Source: Inonotus obliquus
Lineage: Eukaryota > Basidiomycota > Agaricomycetes > Hymenochaetales > Hymenochaetaceae
DNA: 64,000 nucleotides
Assembly (NCBI GenBank): GCA_032164295.1
Contig: JAJHTX010000008.1
Coordinates: forward strand, 1,674,001-1,738,000
Direction: 5' to 3'
The position numbers were made by a program, and so were the translations under genes. Under the pieces are notes generated by a model. It searched no databases and had not been told where the DNA came from. It worked only from the letters and a program-made list of their open reading frames with translations. Positions 1-12,136 of the stretch are shown here, piece by piece (the stretch's first letter is position 1; every line of letters begins with the position of its first letter).

Positions 1-3000
1 GTCGACCCATTCACGTTGTTGCTTAGTCAATAAAGCAAGGCCGGCTTTAGACGAGAAATTACCAATGATGATACTGATGTGAATGTTAATCATAGTGCGA
101 TTCGTACACGTGAAACAGTACTTACCTGACGAAGAGAGTCAAGACGACAATAGAACCGAATTGCATATATATCATGAAGAACAACGAATTATGCTCCGCG
201 GAATTTGTCTGCGGTTGAAGAAACGGACCCAATGCGCTTGTCGCTACATTCATGGCATCTATCCACCCTTCGAGGGAGACAATCTCGAACAGAATTAGGA
301 GCGAGGAGCGAAAATTATCAAACGAGAACTTCGTTGACGGTGAAGGGTTATCCCAGGATCGAGGGGCGAGGAAGGGGAATGCGTCGTCGCCAACAACTGA
401 GTTGGAGAACTCGTTGACACAATCATCCATGTTTGTAGCATCTCCGTCGTTGCATTCATTCAACAGACCGTTGAAAATGTTCAACCCCCATACCGCAAAA
501 GGAATCATGTATAGGATCGCAAGCATAGCAGCATCGACGATACGCATCGCACCGGATATGATAAGCGACTGAAACGTCGATCGCATTTTCTCGATGAGCG
601 TGATCAAGCGGAGAGCGCGAAGAGCCTTCAATGAGCGCGTGAATCTACTGAGACCGCCAACGAAGATCAACCCGGTAACGACATTCACGATCAGTCCGAC
701 GAGGATAACGAGGTCCAACGCGTTCCAGATACTCCTGATGTAGGCGTTTGGTGTAAACGCAAACCCATCGGCGACAAGCTTTATAAGAAATTCGGTGAAG
801 AGGACCAGACTGAATGTTGTCTCTGCGACATCGAACCAAGAGCCTCTTATCCGACCGTTCTCCTCGTAGAAGTCCTGACGATATACAGGTGTAGCGATAG
901 CTTCCACGACAATGCCACCAATAACTGTCAGTAGAAGCATGAGTTGGAATACGGAGTGGGCCAGCGGTGAATGCGGAAGGCCAAATATGCGATCACCGTT
1001 TGCCGGCTGAACGAGACGTTGGCAAAATTGGCGGAATTTATTTCTCTGAGAAAAGATCCAGAAGGTCTTGTCATAGGAAGGGTGGGAACGGATAAAATCA
1101 GCCTTCTGCGCGCGTCGTTCGTACAGAACATCATTAATATCCTGAGCATCCTGCGCATCAGAATTGATTGAAGCCAAGATCTCCCTATCATCGATTTCGG
1201 TAAATCATCCAAAGCTCTTAATAACTCCATTTCACTCACAAATGGCGTTCCAGTTCCTCGTTGTTAGGATCCTGTGGTGCAATTGAATCTCTACGTGCTG
1301 CTCGAAGATTTGCGAGTGGTACATCGTTTGATCTGCTCTCGCCGGCGAAAAGTCGTTGAAGAGCAGTGATTGACCTGCTAGAGTAGTGCCCTTTCAACAA
1401 GCTCTTCCCCCTTTGTAACTACAATTGACCAGCGTTAGTCGCACAGAGTTGGAGCAAGGACGTTCGACAGAGGTTATATACTCACGCTTCTTGTTGAGAA
1501 GTCGGGATTGAAAGAGCTATCTTGAATGACTGCTTTCTGCATAGGGAGGATAAGGTTTGACGGCAGATTCTCGACGGCAACCGACTTCGGGTTAGCTTTA
1601 AACCAGCGATATGGATTGAAGCGCCGAAGCCAAGCTGGAGTAGCCTGGACTGGTTGCTGTGTCTCATAATAGTCCGTTGCCTGCTTGCCTCGCTTTAATT
1701 CCTCAGCAACGTCGAAGTTCTCGTTGATCACAGCAATGAAGAGTTGCAATAGAATGACTGTTCACAAATCCGTGAGTTTTCACTAGTCACAAGCTGAAGG
1801 GGAAATCACCGACAATTTCCGAAACAGAACCAGACTGAGATGAAGAATGCGACAACCACAGTCTGACCCAATGGTACTGAGGCAACAGATGAGTCAAACA
1901 GAACGGTCGGCCAATCTTCGGATGTGAGCACCTGCAGAGCCATAGAGTCATTATGAATCTCGACATGGTGAAAGAGGATTAAGCTCACCTGATACATCGC
2001 GAGGAACGAGTTATATATTTCCTTGAAATTCATGTTCAAGTCGCTAGGTAGGTCGCCGCGCAATAATTGCACGGCAACGAGGGCTGCAAGGTAGTTGGCA
2101 AGGACGAGGAATAGAGTCATATTGACTAGACCATAGAGATTCCCAAACACGGTGAGCTGAGTGCGAAGCAACATGAGCAAATGTCCTTAAGCGCAATTGC
2201 TAACTCACCAATAAAGTGCGCATTCTTGGTACCTCCAGAATTACACGGTAGAAACGCATGAGCTGAAAGGCCGTTAACCACGGATATACAGTTGAGTCTC
2301 GGATGGCAGGTATCTGGATAATAGTACATGCAACGGCAAGCATCAAATCAAGCCAGTTATTGCCGTGGTCGAAGAATGTCCGCCAACGGGGAAGATATCC
2401 AAGGAATCGCCAGGTGATATCTATGTCGAATAAGAAAGTGAGCGCAAGCTCGCTCCACTCAAGGAGACGCAAGTGCTCAGGGGAAGATTCAGCAGATCGC
2501 GTCGCCTGAAGAACGAGTGAAGCAAGCGCGAAAAGCACCCATATCCACTTCGTACGATCGTACCATAACCTAACAGCACTGACGCGTACCCTGCTATGGC
2601 CATCTAGGACGCTGTAATCATCGTCGTTATCTAGGACAGCTGGACCTAATCTATTGAAGAATACCAGGACCAAACTCAGCAAGGTACGAAGGGATTTCAG
2701 AGAACCGCTTACGGCGCTGCACCGAAAGCACTCTTCTGTGTGTCTTTCCGAATAGCCGAGAACGTGTTCGTGATGACCGCGACGAACAGGTTGATGAGCC
2801 AGAAGTTCAGGACGATGGCACCCACGATAAAGAAGAAGCAGGATACGAAAAACTCCGCGTCGATCATTTCGTACATCACAGGCGACCACTGCTCGTTTTA
2901 TCAGAACCGAATTTGAAATACAGTGTATTATCACCCACCCCGTTTATAGACGCAAGGATCACGACTTCGAGCGCCGCCATATAGATCGTATCAAAACTCT

Positions 3001-5437
3001 GCACCCCGGCATTCGGATTTCCCGCTTCCTGTTTAATGGATTGTCAGCAAAATCAAGGATAGAACATCCGGTTGAACGTACTCTGCAAATCTGTCCTAGT
3101 GGACAGATGAATCCCTTCGCTGTTGAAGTGATTGAACCATCTGCCAGCTGGAATCCTGTCTCATTCAAGAAAACAGGATCGATGTAGCCTCCGCAAAGTT
3201 GTTCTAGTTGAATCTCATCTTCTGCATCCGTTTGAAGAAAACACGAGCGTCTATATGAGCCTTTGAAGGACTGTATTCCGATGATTCTGTCCATGTGTGT
3301 GAGTTCCTCCGATGTAGAGTGAATTAAGGTACGTACGAAAACAGCATCATGGCGAAAAGCACGAAATAAGCGACATTCGTCAGAAGCGGCCGAGCACGTT
3401 TCAGGGACCTCATAATAGTCTAGGTTGTTCATTTCAGCGAATTTAAGTCTAGAACCACGGGAGATCATATCTACCGTTGTACCGTTCGTCACCGCCAACA
3501 AACGACTCGTCCTCAGTACGCTCAACGCCCGAAAAACTCCAATATGTCTTGATGGACTCCGTTCTGCACCTACCTCGGCGAGGACAAATGTAATCCAAAA
3601 AGCAATTATCGCTATAAAGTCGATCCGGTTCCATGAATGCCGTAAGTAAGGCACGTTGCGATTGACGTGATCCTGAGCGGTGTAGACGGTCAATCGGAAC
3701 GGTAAACCGAGATACTCTTTTCCAGGCTTCCTGCCTGGCTCGTCAGGGATGTCGTTGGCTGAACTACGCATCGCGCGAGCAAAGAATGTGGGTTTCGAGG
3801 TATCGCGAGGATCATGTATATGATGTGGTGCAGGTATGGCACTCCCTTTTGGGAATGTGCTAAATAGATCGGACGGTGACTGTGCAACGCCCCCCTTCTC
3901 CTGAAGAAGGCTAGGTGAACGGTGCCTCCCTAAACCAGTCCCTCTGGAGGAAGCGTCAAGCGAAGTCGAACTTGATACTGGTATGGATCCTGACGGTACT
4001 CGATGGTGCGCAAGAGCGAACGGACGTGATATATTGTCGCGCAAGTGACGAAATAAAGTGTTTACTCTCGATATACCTCCCCGCTGAGATCCTACGCGGG
4101 TAAGACTCGAAGCTAATGAACTCGATTGCGACATCGAGAAATTTGGTTGCGAGTCGCGCGAGACTACCGTCGGTGGTGGAGAATATGATAAAATACCCTT
4201 ATACAGAGCAGAAAGAGGCATGTCGGGATCAAGCACAAAACCGGTTGTGACAATCCGCGCGAACGCCTCTAACCTGTATGAGCAAGTCAGAGCTAGTCGA
4301 GTAGCCAGAATTAAACTCACGTGAATAAAATGAAAAGGATAAACAAAGCATAGTCCTCCCAGGTATGAAAGTAACCGCGGACAGGAGGTGGAAGAGGGTC
4401 CTCCGATGAGTCGTCAGTTTCTGGGAGGTTAAGAGAATGTGCGGCTTGTATGGTGAGCACGATGGCGTTGAACACGATGAGAAGGAGAACAGTGGGTTCG
4501 GTCCAGCTGGGAAGAGTCGCCATGATAGATGTTAGCCCTTTGCAACAATTTTTAAAGTGAACAACACGCGACGAAATACGTACGGATGAGCAAGAAAACG
4601 AAATAAGCTAAGTCGTATCCGACTCGTGGAATCAAAGAAGCCCAGAGTGCGTCCACGAATTGGCATTTTAGCCGTAAAGTCGGGCAGTTCCTCTTCCTCT
4701 TCAACTAAATCATAATCCACCTCATCTTCGCGAGCACGTTCCTTCCCTCGTGTTCTCTTTACCTCACGTTCGTCATCGGGTAAGCGTATACTTCGTAATT
4801 TCTCCTCGAGTCCTACGCCTGCAAAGTTGACAACCCGTAAAGACACGCGTCTCAAATTCCGCTTGACCGAGCGCAAGCGTTCTGCCGTGCTTGGTGCAAC
4901 ACTATATCTAACGCTCTTTGCACGATTATTATTCTTTGAACCGCTAGGAGTACGTTCCAGATCTTCGTTGGACGCTCCGCTTGAGCGCGATCCAAGCGCG
5001 GACGAGGTGAGGCGCAGCTCATCGTCATCTAAATCTATGTCGTTGTAATCGGAAGAGGCCGATTTGGTTCGGTATGCGGCGATAAGAGAAGACTGGGACG
5101 CGTTAGAAGTTTCGCGAAAGAAGCCTCCTCGTGTAAGTGCATCATCTTCATGCGGTGTATCCGTGTCTGGCCCATCGTTAACTTCTCGAACTTGCGCATT
5201 GCTTGTGTCGAGGCGCAGCGGGTCGTCAAGAATATCAACATGCTGCCTTTCCATTCTTCCCCAGCTAAGTCTTCGCCTACTAAAGCTACCCTCACGCGGA
5301 CTGAGGCTTATCGGGCTCGACGGTCCAGTCGACGTAATTCCTGCTGGTGTCCCGTGGAGATCAATTCCAGAAGTGAGGGTGAAGTCGCCCGACTGTAAAT
5401 GGTCCGAACCAGCAAGAGATGGTGAGCGAGGCTCCAT
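1..5437 (-). CDS. CCH1: Voltage-gated calcium channel Cch1, N-terminal part (runs off left edge)
   Basis: Pore subunit of the fungal high-affinity plasma-membrane calcium channel, which works with Mid1. The start [10 protein letters not shown] lies at 5437, followed by about 300 disordered, acidic and Ser-rich residues. Domain I (S1 near 4500, S4 near 3500, pore near 2950), domain II (2934-1500) and domain III (1177-122) are visible as hydrophobic segments with Arg/Lys-spaced S4 helices, for example [13 protein letters not shown] and [17 protein letters not shown]. Pore loops read SINGW (I, across an intron ending near 2891), TSEDW (II) and SLEGW (III), so the usual acidic selectivity residue is Asn in domain I. 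S6 of domain II is [14 protein letters not shown]. At least seven short introns interrupt it; one of 57 bases near 1930-1990 is in frame. Domain IV and the C-terminus lie outside the window. The related NALCN channel was considered, but fungi carry Cch1. Confidence 0.93.
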
Positions 5438-6810
5438 AAGTTCGTTATGCGTTCATTAGGTTTGTCGAAGGTCGACGAAAAGAGTAAAGCCCTGCTTCTC
5501 TCGTTACCGTCGTTGCTCCCAAAGTTGTCGGAGAGAGCTTTCACCGTGTCGCGTAGTCCATGCTAGCATCACGTGATATAAGTCTAAGTAAATTACGTAA
5601 TTAGTATCTGATTTACGTGGAACCGTTCGTAATGGCGAGCAATCCATTTCTGTCGGCTGATGTTCTGCCGCTGCGGCATGCCTATTTTCCAGCTGTGTGC
5701 TGGACGGCATATGAGCCTCCCACGAATCGAAAGAGTAGATATGCGGGTATTCCTTCCGTCTCGAATGGATCGCCCGTCGATCATTTTGAGCCCACATCAT
5801 GAGATTGTCAGTCACGGATTGTCACAGCAGGTTGGCCCAGCCTCGAGACTCATGAAGTGACATCGACCACCATCAGAATCAAGGTGACAATGCACCTCGA
5901 GGGCAGGACAGTCAACCCAACTCCGTGACTCTATCTCTTCAGCGTCCATTGGAAGAAGCTCATTTCCCCCTGCTGATTATCCCATATCGATTCATTCATT
6001 TGTACTCGACTGAACCGCACAAGTGGCTCCATTACTGCGGTTATACCATATGCGGTTGCGACGGTGTTCTTTGCTTACAAGGGCGAGGGAATGTGCTTTC
6101 CGGAAGAAATGGTCCAAGTTGTTAGCCCGGATGATCATTTCATCTTCGCTAACACCGAATACCGAATTTCGTGAACACTGCTTTGAGAGATGGGAGAGCG
6201 CATTCTCCAGCAAGCTACGTGCCGTACTACCAGACTTGAGGAATTATCATGGCGGATGCCTCTCTTCCAAGGTCTCGTTGCGTAACCGTCATGCATGACA
6301 TATAATCCTGCGGGCCAAAGGCGTTGAGGTGTGTCGTAGCTCTGATAAACATATGAATACAAGAATGACCGAGGAAACATGCTCGTCATGACTATGCAGA
6401 TTCACAATGCATTCGATACTGGAACACCGCTGCATTTATACCTGTTAGGAATTCTATTCATCTCCGGTACTGATCTTTCTCTCAATACTAAACATTTCTC
6501 TTGGATCCACGGAAATACCAATGATGGATACTCCCTAGCTATCAAATGACTGCACGTTGCTATGAAGAAGACATCGTACGCTCGGAGACGACCTCGAAAG
6601 AGGCTGTGGGTCGAAATTTCCTTCGCTTTCAACCGAGCCCTGCTGCGTCGAGCGTCCGATGGTTGTGATATTTCACCTTGTCCATGGTTCCGTTTTATTA
6701 CGGACCTGGGATATTCAGAAGGTGAAGATTAACATTGAGAAACAAAGCAAACAGCTTTATCCCATGGGTAAAGTCAGTCGAGATCGTCGAAGACAAAACA
6801 GCGCCTCTAA
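5438..6810. other. Intergenic, no supported gene
   Basis: Upstream region of CCH1. Open frames here are short, overlap on both strands and show no recognisable domain. A frame near 6010-6160 reads for about 50 residues without similarity I can name. Confidence 0.5.
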
Positions 6811-7089
6811 TGCAACTCCGACAGGCTCGATGCGTTCGATCTGCTCCTCGCAATAACGTATCATGTTGGGGGAACTTCAGTTGCAGAAGTAGAAGCTCAA
6901 AAGGCGGAAGCCCAGAGGCGATGACGGGAAGAGGAGAATATTCAATATGTGACAAAGTGGCGGAACGATGTTAACGATCTGTCTACCCCCGGCTCAACTG
7001 ATTGCGATCCCGTGATGACGGATCCCCACGAGGGCGATTCGCCGGCTATTGATACTGATGATGATTTCGAAAACTCTAGGATGCTTTAA
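6811..7089 (+). pseudogene. Possible decayed coding relic with in-frame stop
   Basis: One frame reads coherently for about 90 codons, with a helical Ala/Glu-rich stretch (VAEVEAQKAEAQRR), an in-frame TGA at 6922-6924, then an Asp-rich tail ending at TAA 7087-7089. Upstream it is closed by TAA at 6808-6810 and no start is visible. The composition resembles the end of a protein-coding exon that has lost function, possibly transposon derived. I do not recognise the family, and chance is possible. Confidence 0.25.
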
Positions 7090-8246
7090 GTAGGACACCA
7101 CCCTGATGGCTTAGCCTTCCCAAGCAATCAATGCGTTCGTTATTGCAAGCACACGAGTCGTCTGACAATCCCCTGGATACTATCAATGACAACGATGCGG
7201 TTGAAGCTCCAATTAGCAGGATGACTATTTGGAATTCGAATGACAAGCGAAAGCCCTGAAATGTGTGGTATGTATTTGGTTTGGCATCGATCAGCACACT
7301 ATCATTTTTGTTTTCTAGGAATGGTAGATGGTCGGAAAACAAGTGGCTGGAACATGTGCATGTGGGGATAGTACACATGCCTGACACTCGATATAGCCGT
7401 TTTTACACAGGGGAACCACAACACCTGATGAAGTGATACTGCTTGTATAATGTGTAGCTAACGCCAGCGCAGTTGCGTAACAGATCCGAAGCATCCTAAG
7501 GCTCCAAGAGTCTGCAGCTCAGTTCGTCATCCTATGTACAATTGTAACGCGAAATCTAGGGTGCATCGGTTTAAGGCAATCAGATTCTTGTCCTCGGATT
7601 TCGAAACACTATTTACAACGTTATCGACTCAGTTCTCACGTTAACCATAACATTCGTTTTGTATCGGCCTCAAGGAGCTTTCTGACCCGTTTCATATTTG
7701 CACAACAGAAAGGCTCCGGTCGAACTCAAGTGGCCGCTTTTATACAGCATCATGAAGTTTTCGCAAAAGGGCTGAGGTGATAGCAGGGTTATGCTTCCTA
7801 CTCCTTTATTGGCTGGGGAGTTGGTTTGGACCTACTTGTCGGAATAAGAATACATCCAGGAAAGTGACGCATAAGCCAGAACTGAGCGCATAGGCCGAAA
7901 GACGCAAAGCCAGCTTATCGACCGTTCATTCTTAATCCGAATGTAGATGGCATGACGCTCATCAATGTAGTATAGGAACGAAGATAGCATAGCATACAAG
8001 TGAGTATAGTAACAAGGAGTATACAAGGGGCGAGCATACAAACGACAATAACCAAAGCAGGAAACAAACCAGAAATAGCGTTCTTGCTCTTCTAAAGAGC
8101 GCAAAACACGAGGATGCATAAACGCGCCAGCCGCATGTGCAAACTTTATCACTTCATTTCCGCACAACCTACAAAGGAGTCCAGGCAACCGGGGCTGGCT
8201 GGCTTCCATAGGCTGTGCTCGAGATAGGAGATAGGTAGAGAAGTGT
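7090..8246. other. Intergenic, no supported gene
   Basis: No domain or conserved-looking frame. A 170-residue minus-strand frame (8344-7832) has a low-complexity aromatic composition. Its first part reads, in another frame, the small exon described at 8247-8336, so I do not call it a gene. Confidence 0.45.
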
Positions 8247-8520
8247 TCAACTTCGATCACCGGAGAACAGGAAAGGCTTGGATGCACAATCGGGGTTGTA
8301 GTCCGGATAAACACTGTGTTCGGAAATACTTCCGTCCTGAACAATGACGATGGCTAGGCCTTATAGACGCTCAGAAATGTGGTCACTGGTGAAACAATTA
8401 GGAACTTACGGAATGTTTGGACCAACGCAACCTCGCCGACACATTAACGAGGAACATGATACTGCAAGTGACTGAAAGCGTGTCAGAGAAAGCTCCGTCG
8501 AGTTAACGACGAGACTTACC
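8247..8520 (-). other. Two candidate spliced exons downstream of the PIN-gene stop
   Basis: Beyond the TAG of the PIN gene (8550-8548) the minus strand holds two intron-like units with good borders: GTAAGT at 8519 to CAG at 8462, and GTAAGT at 8409 to CAG at 8337. Splicing them joins exons 8461-8410 and 8336-8247, which read in one frame from MFLVNVSARLRWSKHS to a C-terminus FSGDRS and TGA at 8249-8247. They could be 3'-UTR exons of the PIN gene or a very small separate gene. The last 24 bases recur exactly at 17389-17412. Confidence 0.35.
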
Positions 8521-8547
8521 TCTCTTAGTTTCAGGGACTGTCGATAA

Positions 8548-9789
8548 CTATGGATCAAGCTTCTCTCCCCTAGCAAGCACGCGTATAGGCTTGCTGAGGT
8601 GCATCATGCTCTCGTTAAGTGCGATTGTCGCCGGGGGTCGCTCAACCAGGGCGCCTCCACCACGACCGGGGCCGTAGACGTTTGTCTTCTCACCAGCAAA
8701 CGGACTTGAACTCTTGACTCTGAGGTTGGACGGTTTAGGACGTCCAGTCGGGTTTGCTCCGGCCGTGTTTATGCGCCACTCCTCATCTGACGGCAGACGC
8801 GCATGCCGAATTCCCTGAGGCGGTGGCAAAGGAGTAGCTTTGCATTCCAGGACCGGGATCCCGGCGTGCTTCGCCCAATGAGCCACTAAAGCGCCCGAGC
8901 ACCGTTGTTCGTGCTTCGACGTAGGAGGAGGTGGCAGTGGCACGGGAGATGCCACCGCAGCAGTCGATGTGTCTGGCAGTTGAGCTGTCTCGAGACAGAC
9001 AGCCACCATCACTGGGGTTGATGTCCCTTCTCCCGTATCAGGCACACCGTGATCAACTTCCCACCGTGCACATGAAATTGTCCTACGAAGCCATTCCGGA
9101 GGACCGTGGGAGGTCGTTTCTTCATCGGCATGTTCATCCTTCTTGAAATCAATCTTGTCCCACAGAACGTATGCTTCATCACGTTGCACTCTGATCCGCG
9201 GATTCGTACCGACCTGCTGCTCAAGGATACGGGATGCGGCGCGAGCGCGGTGAGCTAGAGGACTCGACCCCTTCTTGAGCAGGTCTAAGGTGTTCAAAGC
9301 TGGATGAATCATAAGAATATCGCCTTATTGGACGATGTGAATGATCTAAGCATGCACACCTTCGAGCGGAACAATGATAATTTCCTCCCTGAAATTACGA
9401 CACCAAGCTTTAAGCTGACCGAATGCATGAACGAGAACACTAGCATCGGCAACAATGATATTCGCATCCTTCCTGCCCGGAAGTCTGTCTTCGCGTTCAC
9501 TACTGTGTTCTCCATCAGCACTGCGGAGCCTCCTCTGATCGTCAGTTTGCGGCTGTCTTGCGTTGCGCGGAGACGGGCGCCCACCACCACGAGATCCTCG
9601 CCTTTCTCGAGGTCTATTCAATTCCATCGCCATGGTCTTCTTGGACAACTCCTCCACCTGATGATTCAGGAAAGCGGCACCTAGAGTACGCGCCATAGCG
9701 TTTTTGTCTTGCTGAGTGGCATATCGCTGGTTCGTCAACATACCAGTTGGTCGGGATTGTGAGGTTGCGCTTACCTTCGAGTCTGCCAT
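8548..9789 (-). CDS. PIN-domain protein, Nmd4-like
   Basis: Predicted 393-residue protein with two exons (9789-9360 and 9299-8548) joined across a 60-base intron, giving VPLEALNTLDLLKKG. The N-terminal 70 residues are Arg/Gly/Ser rich. A PIN nuclease-like fold follows (about residues 105-210), with the first acidic residue in IIVADASVLVHA and the VPLEALNTLD strand-helix unit typical of the Nmd4/SMG6 group. Fungal Nmd4 associates with Upf1 in nonsense-mediated mRNA decay; that role here is inferred from fold. The C-terminus is Pro-rich and then basic, with no obvious full set of catalytic acids, so nuclease activity is unclear. The start at 9789 is the first ATG of the frame. Two intron-like units follow the stop. 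Confidence 0.75.
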
Positions 9790-10137
9790 TGAAATAGCAG
9801 TCTATTGCAGTCTGAATGATGGTCGGTAGCAAAGATGGACAGACTTGGGCAAGTGGACTGGAAATGAGATGGCTGTGTCGATGCATAATGCACGCTCACT
9901 TTAGACATCTATTCACACGCTGCTGTGCCACATAAACGAGAAATATAAGAAGAAAATCCAATAATTCCAGTCATCAATATAGAATAGCCTTCCGATATGA
10001 TGTACATAGGACCTGCTTCTGATAAAGCGCATTAAATCGTAAAAAGGGAAAGGAAGCTTCAGCTACAATGATACTAGTGATCGTGAAATAAAACGGTAGA
10101 AGCATATGTCGGACTCAGGGTATCGCATGTAGTTTGA
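9790..10137. other. Intergenic spacer between PIN gene and epsin
   Basis: About 350 bases, AT-leaning. It holds the epsin 3' end and the PIN-gene upstream region, both transcribed leftward. No other gene is seen. Confidence 0.5.
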
Positions 10138-11949
10138 CTAGACCGAGAAGAACGGCTGCTCGTTCTGCTGTTGATGTTGTTGAGCGGCAAAAGGATTATG
10201 TCCGGTCTTCTGAACCAGTAAGCGGCCTGCCTGACTGTGCCCATAACTGCAAATAAAAGTAAGTATCATGTACATCATCAAAGTACCATCACTCCATACC
10301 GAAGCTGTCCAATATTTCCAAACGTATCCATACCGTCTTCTCGGTTCGCAAGGATATTCGCAAGGTGAGCGTGTTCACCATCGGTACGCGCAGGTCGCGA
10401 TGCTGCAGATGGCGCAGGTGACATAGAGCTCGGGGAATGAACCGGGGACGCTGCGGAAGGAGCCGGCGAATTGGCAAACGTTGACGGGAGCGAGAACGAA
10501 TCGATACCAGACGAAGCGTTGTTGCTTGGTGTCGAAGCTACAGGTGATTGTCCGAACGTAGGTGGAGCAAATGGGTTGTTCGAACCGAAGCCCGTCGCCT
10601 GTGCCAAAAGAGGTTGTTGCGGAGCCAATTGCTGCTGGTATTGTTGCTGCTGGAATTGCTGTTGCTGTTGCTGTTGTTGCTGGAGCATGTACAGCTGCTG
10701 TTGTCGACTCCACTCTTCTTGCTGGGCCTGTTGCTGGGCCTGTTGCTGGGCCTGAAGCAGCGCCGCTTGCTGCGCTTCCTGCTGCTGGCGCATCCATTCT
10801 TGCTGCTGCTGCATATATTGAGCCTAGGAAAGAGTCAGTGATGCAACATAATAAGCAAACCAACGGCTGACCTGCATCGCTTCCTGCTGGGCCTGTTGCT
10901 GATATGGGTTGAAGGATGTGAACTGCGGCGCCATTGAGGTAAACTGTGGTTGAAGCTGCTGGTTGAACTGAGCCGATGGATCAACAAGTGGGAACGGATT
11001 GTTTGGATTCAGGGCGGAAGACGATGCAGCATTTGATCTGTCCATGCACTATTACTCAAGAAAAGAAGGAAAAACTGGGAGGGAACGCACGATTGAGCCT
11101 GATCATCAAATAACGAGTTTGAATTAGAGTCCACGAGCGTCTCGTTTCGCTTCTTCTCCTCTTCTTCACTAAGCTTGATCGCACGAGCCAGATCGTCATC
11201 TTCCTTCTTCCTAGCTTCCTCCTCGGCAAGAGATCTCTTGCTCTCCTCGATCGCCTTACGCAGCTCGTCATCTTCGGCATTCCCTCGTCGCTCTGGCACA
11301 CGATTTCGTCGTCCCTCGTTCTCGTCGGGGTCACTCGGTCCATCTGTGCCACGTACCATTCGGTCTCGCATACTCGCTCGATTCTTACGCTCCTCGCGCA
11401 GCCTTGACTCATCCTGGAGGAGATTCGTAATATCCTTCGCCTTCTGTCGCACGTTTGCACCCTGGTCTTTTGCATACTCATCCACAAACTGGAACTCTTT
11501 GAGCGTCTTGATGATGTATAAGTTATCACGGAAGTAAATAATGACGTTCTCCGACCCATTGTGGAGAAGATAATCGAGGACAGTTAGAGCCTGTAGAATA
11601 CGTAAAAGGCATTGAACTCGTGTACGCCGTGATCCGATGCGAGGAACGCACCTTGAAAACATGCCGCCAGTTCTTCCCTTTATCGTTCAGCCTTTTGTCA
11701 AGCATTTCCATGATTTCGACAAAGTCATTTCTGCCCAACAGGCCACGCATTTAGCTATGAGCATTAGCGGTGAGAGCAGAGGACATACTGGTTATATGTC
11801 ATCTGAGCAATCTCATTCATCTGCTGGCCAGTCGGTCCCCATGGGTCGTTCGATGTGGCATCACGGACTTTCGTTTGCACATCCGAGTACCCTTTCGTGT
11901 AGTTCTTTGCTGCTCGCAGGGTAGCCTTTCCGAAGTGTTGCAGCGACAT
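10138..11949 (-). CDS. Epsin (ENTH-UIM-NPF endocytic adaptor)
   Basis: Clathrin-adaptor protein acting at the plasma membrane or endosomes in ubiquitin-dependent endocytosis. The start MSLQHFGKATLRAAKN is at 11949. The ENTH domain spans roughly residues 1-150: NDPWGPTGQQMNEIAQ, NDFVEIMEMLDKRL, KNWRHVFKALTVLDYLL, GANVRQKAKDI. Two ubiquitin-interacting motifs follow (ELRKAIEESK and DLARAIKLSEEE), then NPF motifs that bind EH-domain partners (NPNNPF, NNPFAPP, GHNPFAAQ). The middle carries a long Gln-rich tract (10625-10815). Exon joins checked by frame: 11789/11730, 11652/11590, about 11094/11037 and 10302/10247. The order ENTH-UIM-UIM-polyQ-NPF matches yeast Ent1/Ent2. It shares a 187-base promoter interval with the divergent UCH37 gene. 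Confidence 0.92.
10620..10820 (-). repeat. CAG/CAA codon repeat encoding the epsin poly-Gln tract
   Basis: Near-uninterrupted Gln codons (CTG/TTG on the plus strand) inside the epsin coding region, with occasional Ala, Glu and Trp. Such tracts are common in fungal epsins and vary in length. The antisense frames through this repeat are Leu- or Cys-rich and are artefacts. Confidence 0.9.
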
Positions 11950-12136
11950 TTGGTGAGGTGCTTGAGCAAGTCTTGTGTCATTAGCACAGGTCCTCAATCT
12001 ATGGATGGGTACTGCGCGCCCCTCCCGATAAGGAAGGTTCTTCCCATACCATTATATGATTTTGTTCAACAACTTTTACGAACTAGATCATACTCGCCTG
12101 TTAGCCTTGTAATCTGGAACCTGTGCTTTTTCTTGT
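11950..12136. promoter_or_regulatory. Shared divergent promoter, epsin / UCH37
   Basis: Only 187 bases separate the two start codons, which face away from each other, so both promoters must lie here or overlap the neighbouring 5' ends. No clear TATA box was identified. Confidence 0.6.

Noticed and set aside
4827..5459. Plus-strand frames opposite the CCH1 N-terminus
   Set aside because: Shadows of the Ser/Arg/Asp-rich CCH1 coding sequence.
7832..8344. 170-codon minus-strand frame, possible gene
   Set aside because: It crosses the better supported spliced exon in another frame, has no recognisable domain and an unusual Tyr/Phe/Arg composition.
10471..10870. Plus-strand frames rich in Cys, Leu or Ala across the epsin gene
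   Set aside because: They are readings of the CAG/CAA repeat on the wrong strand; the epsin frame on the minus strand explains the sequence.
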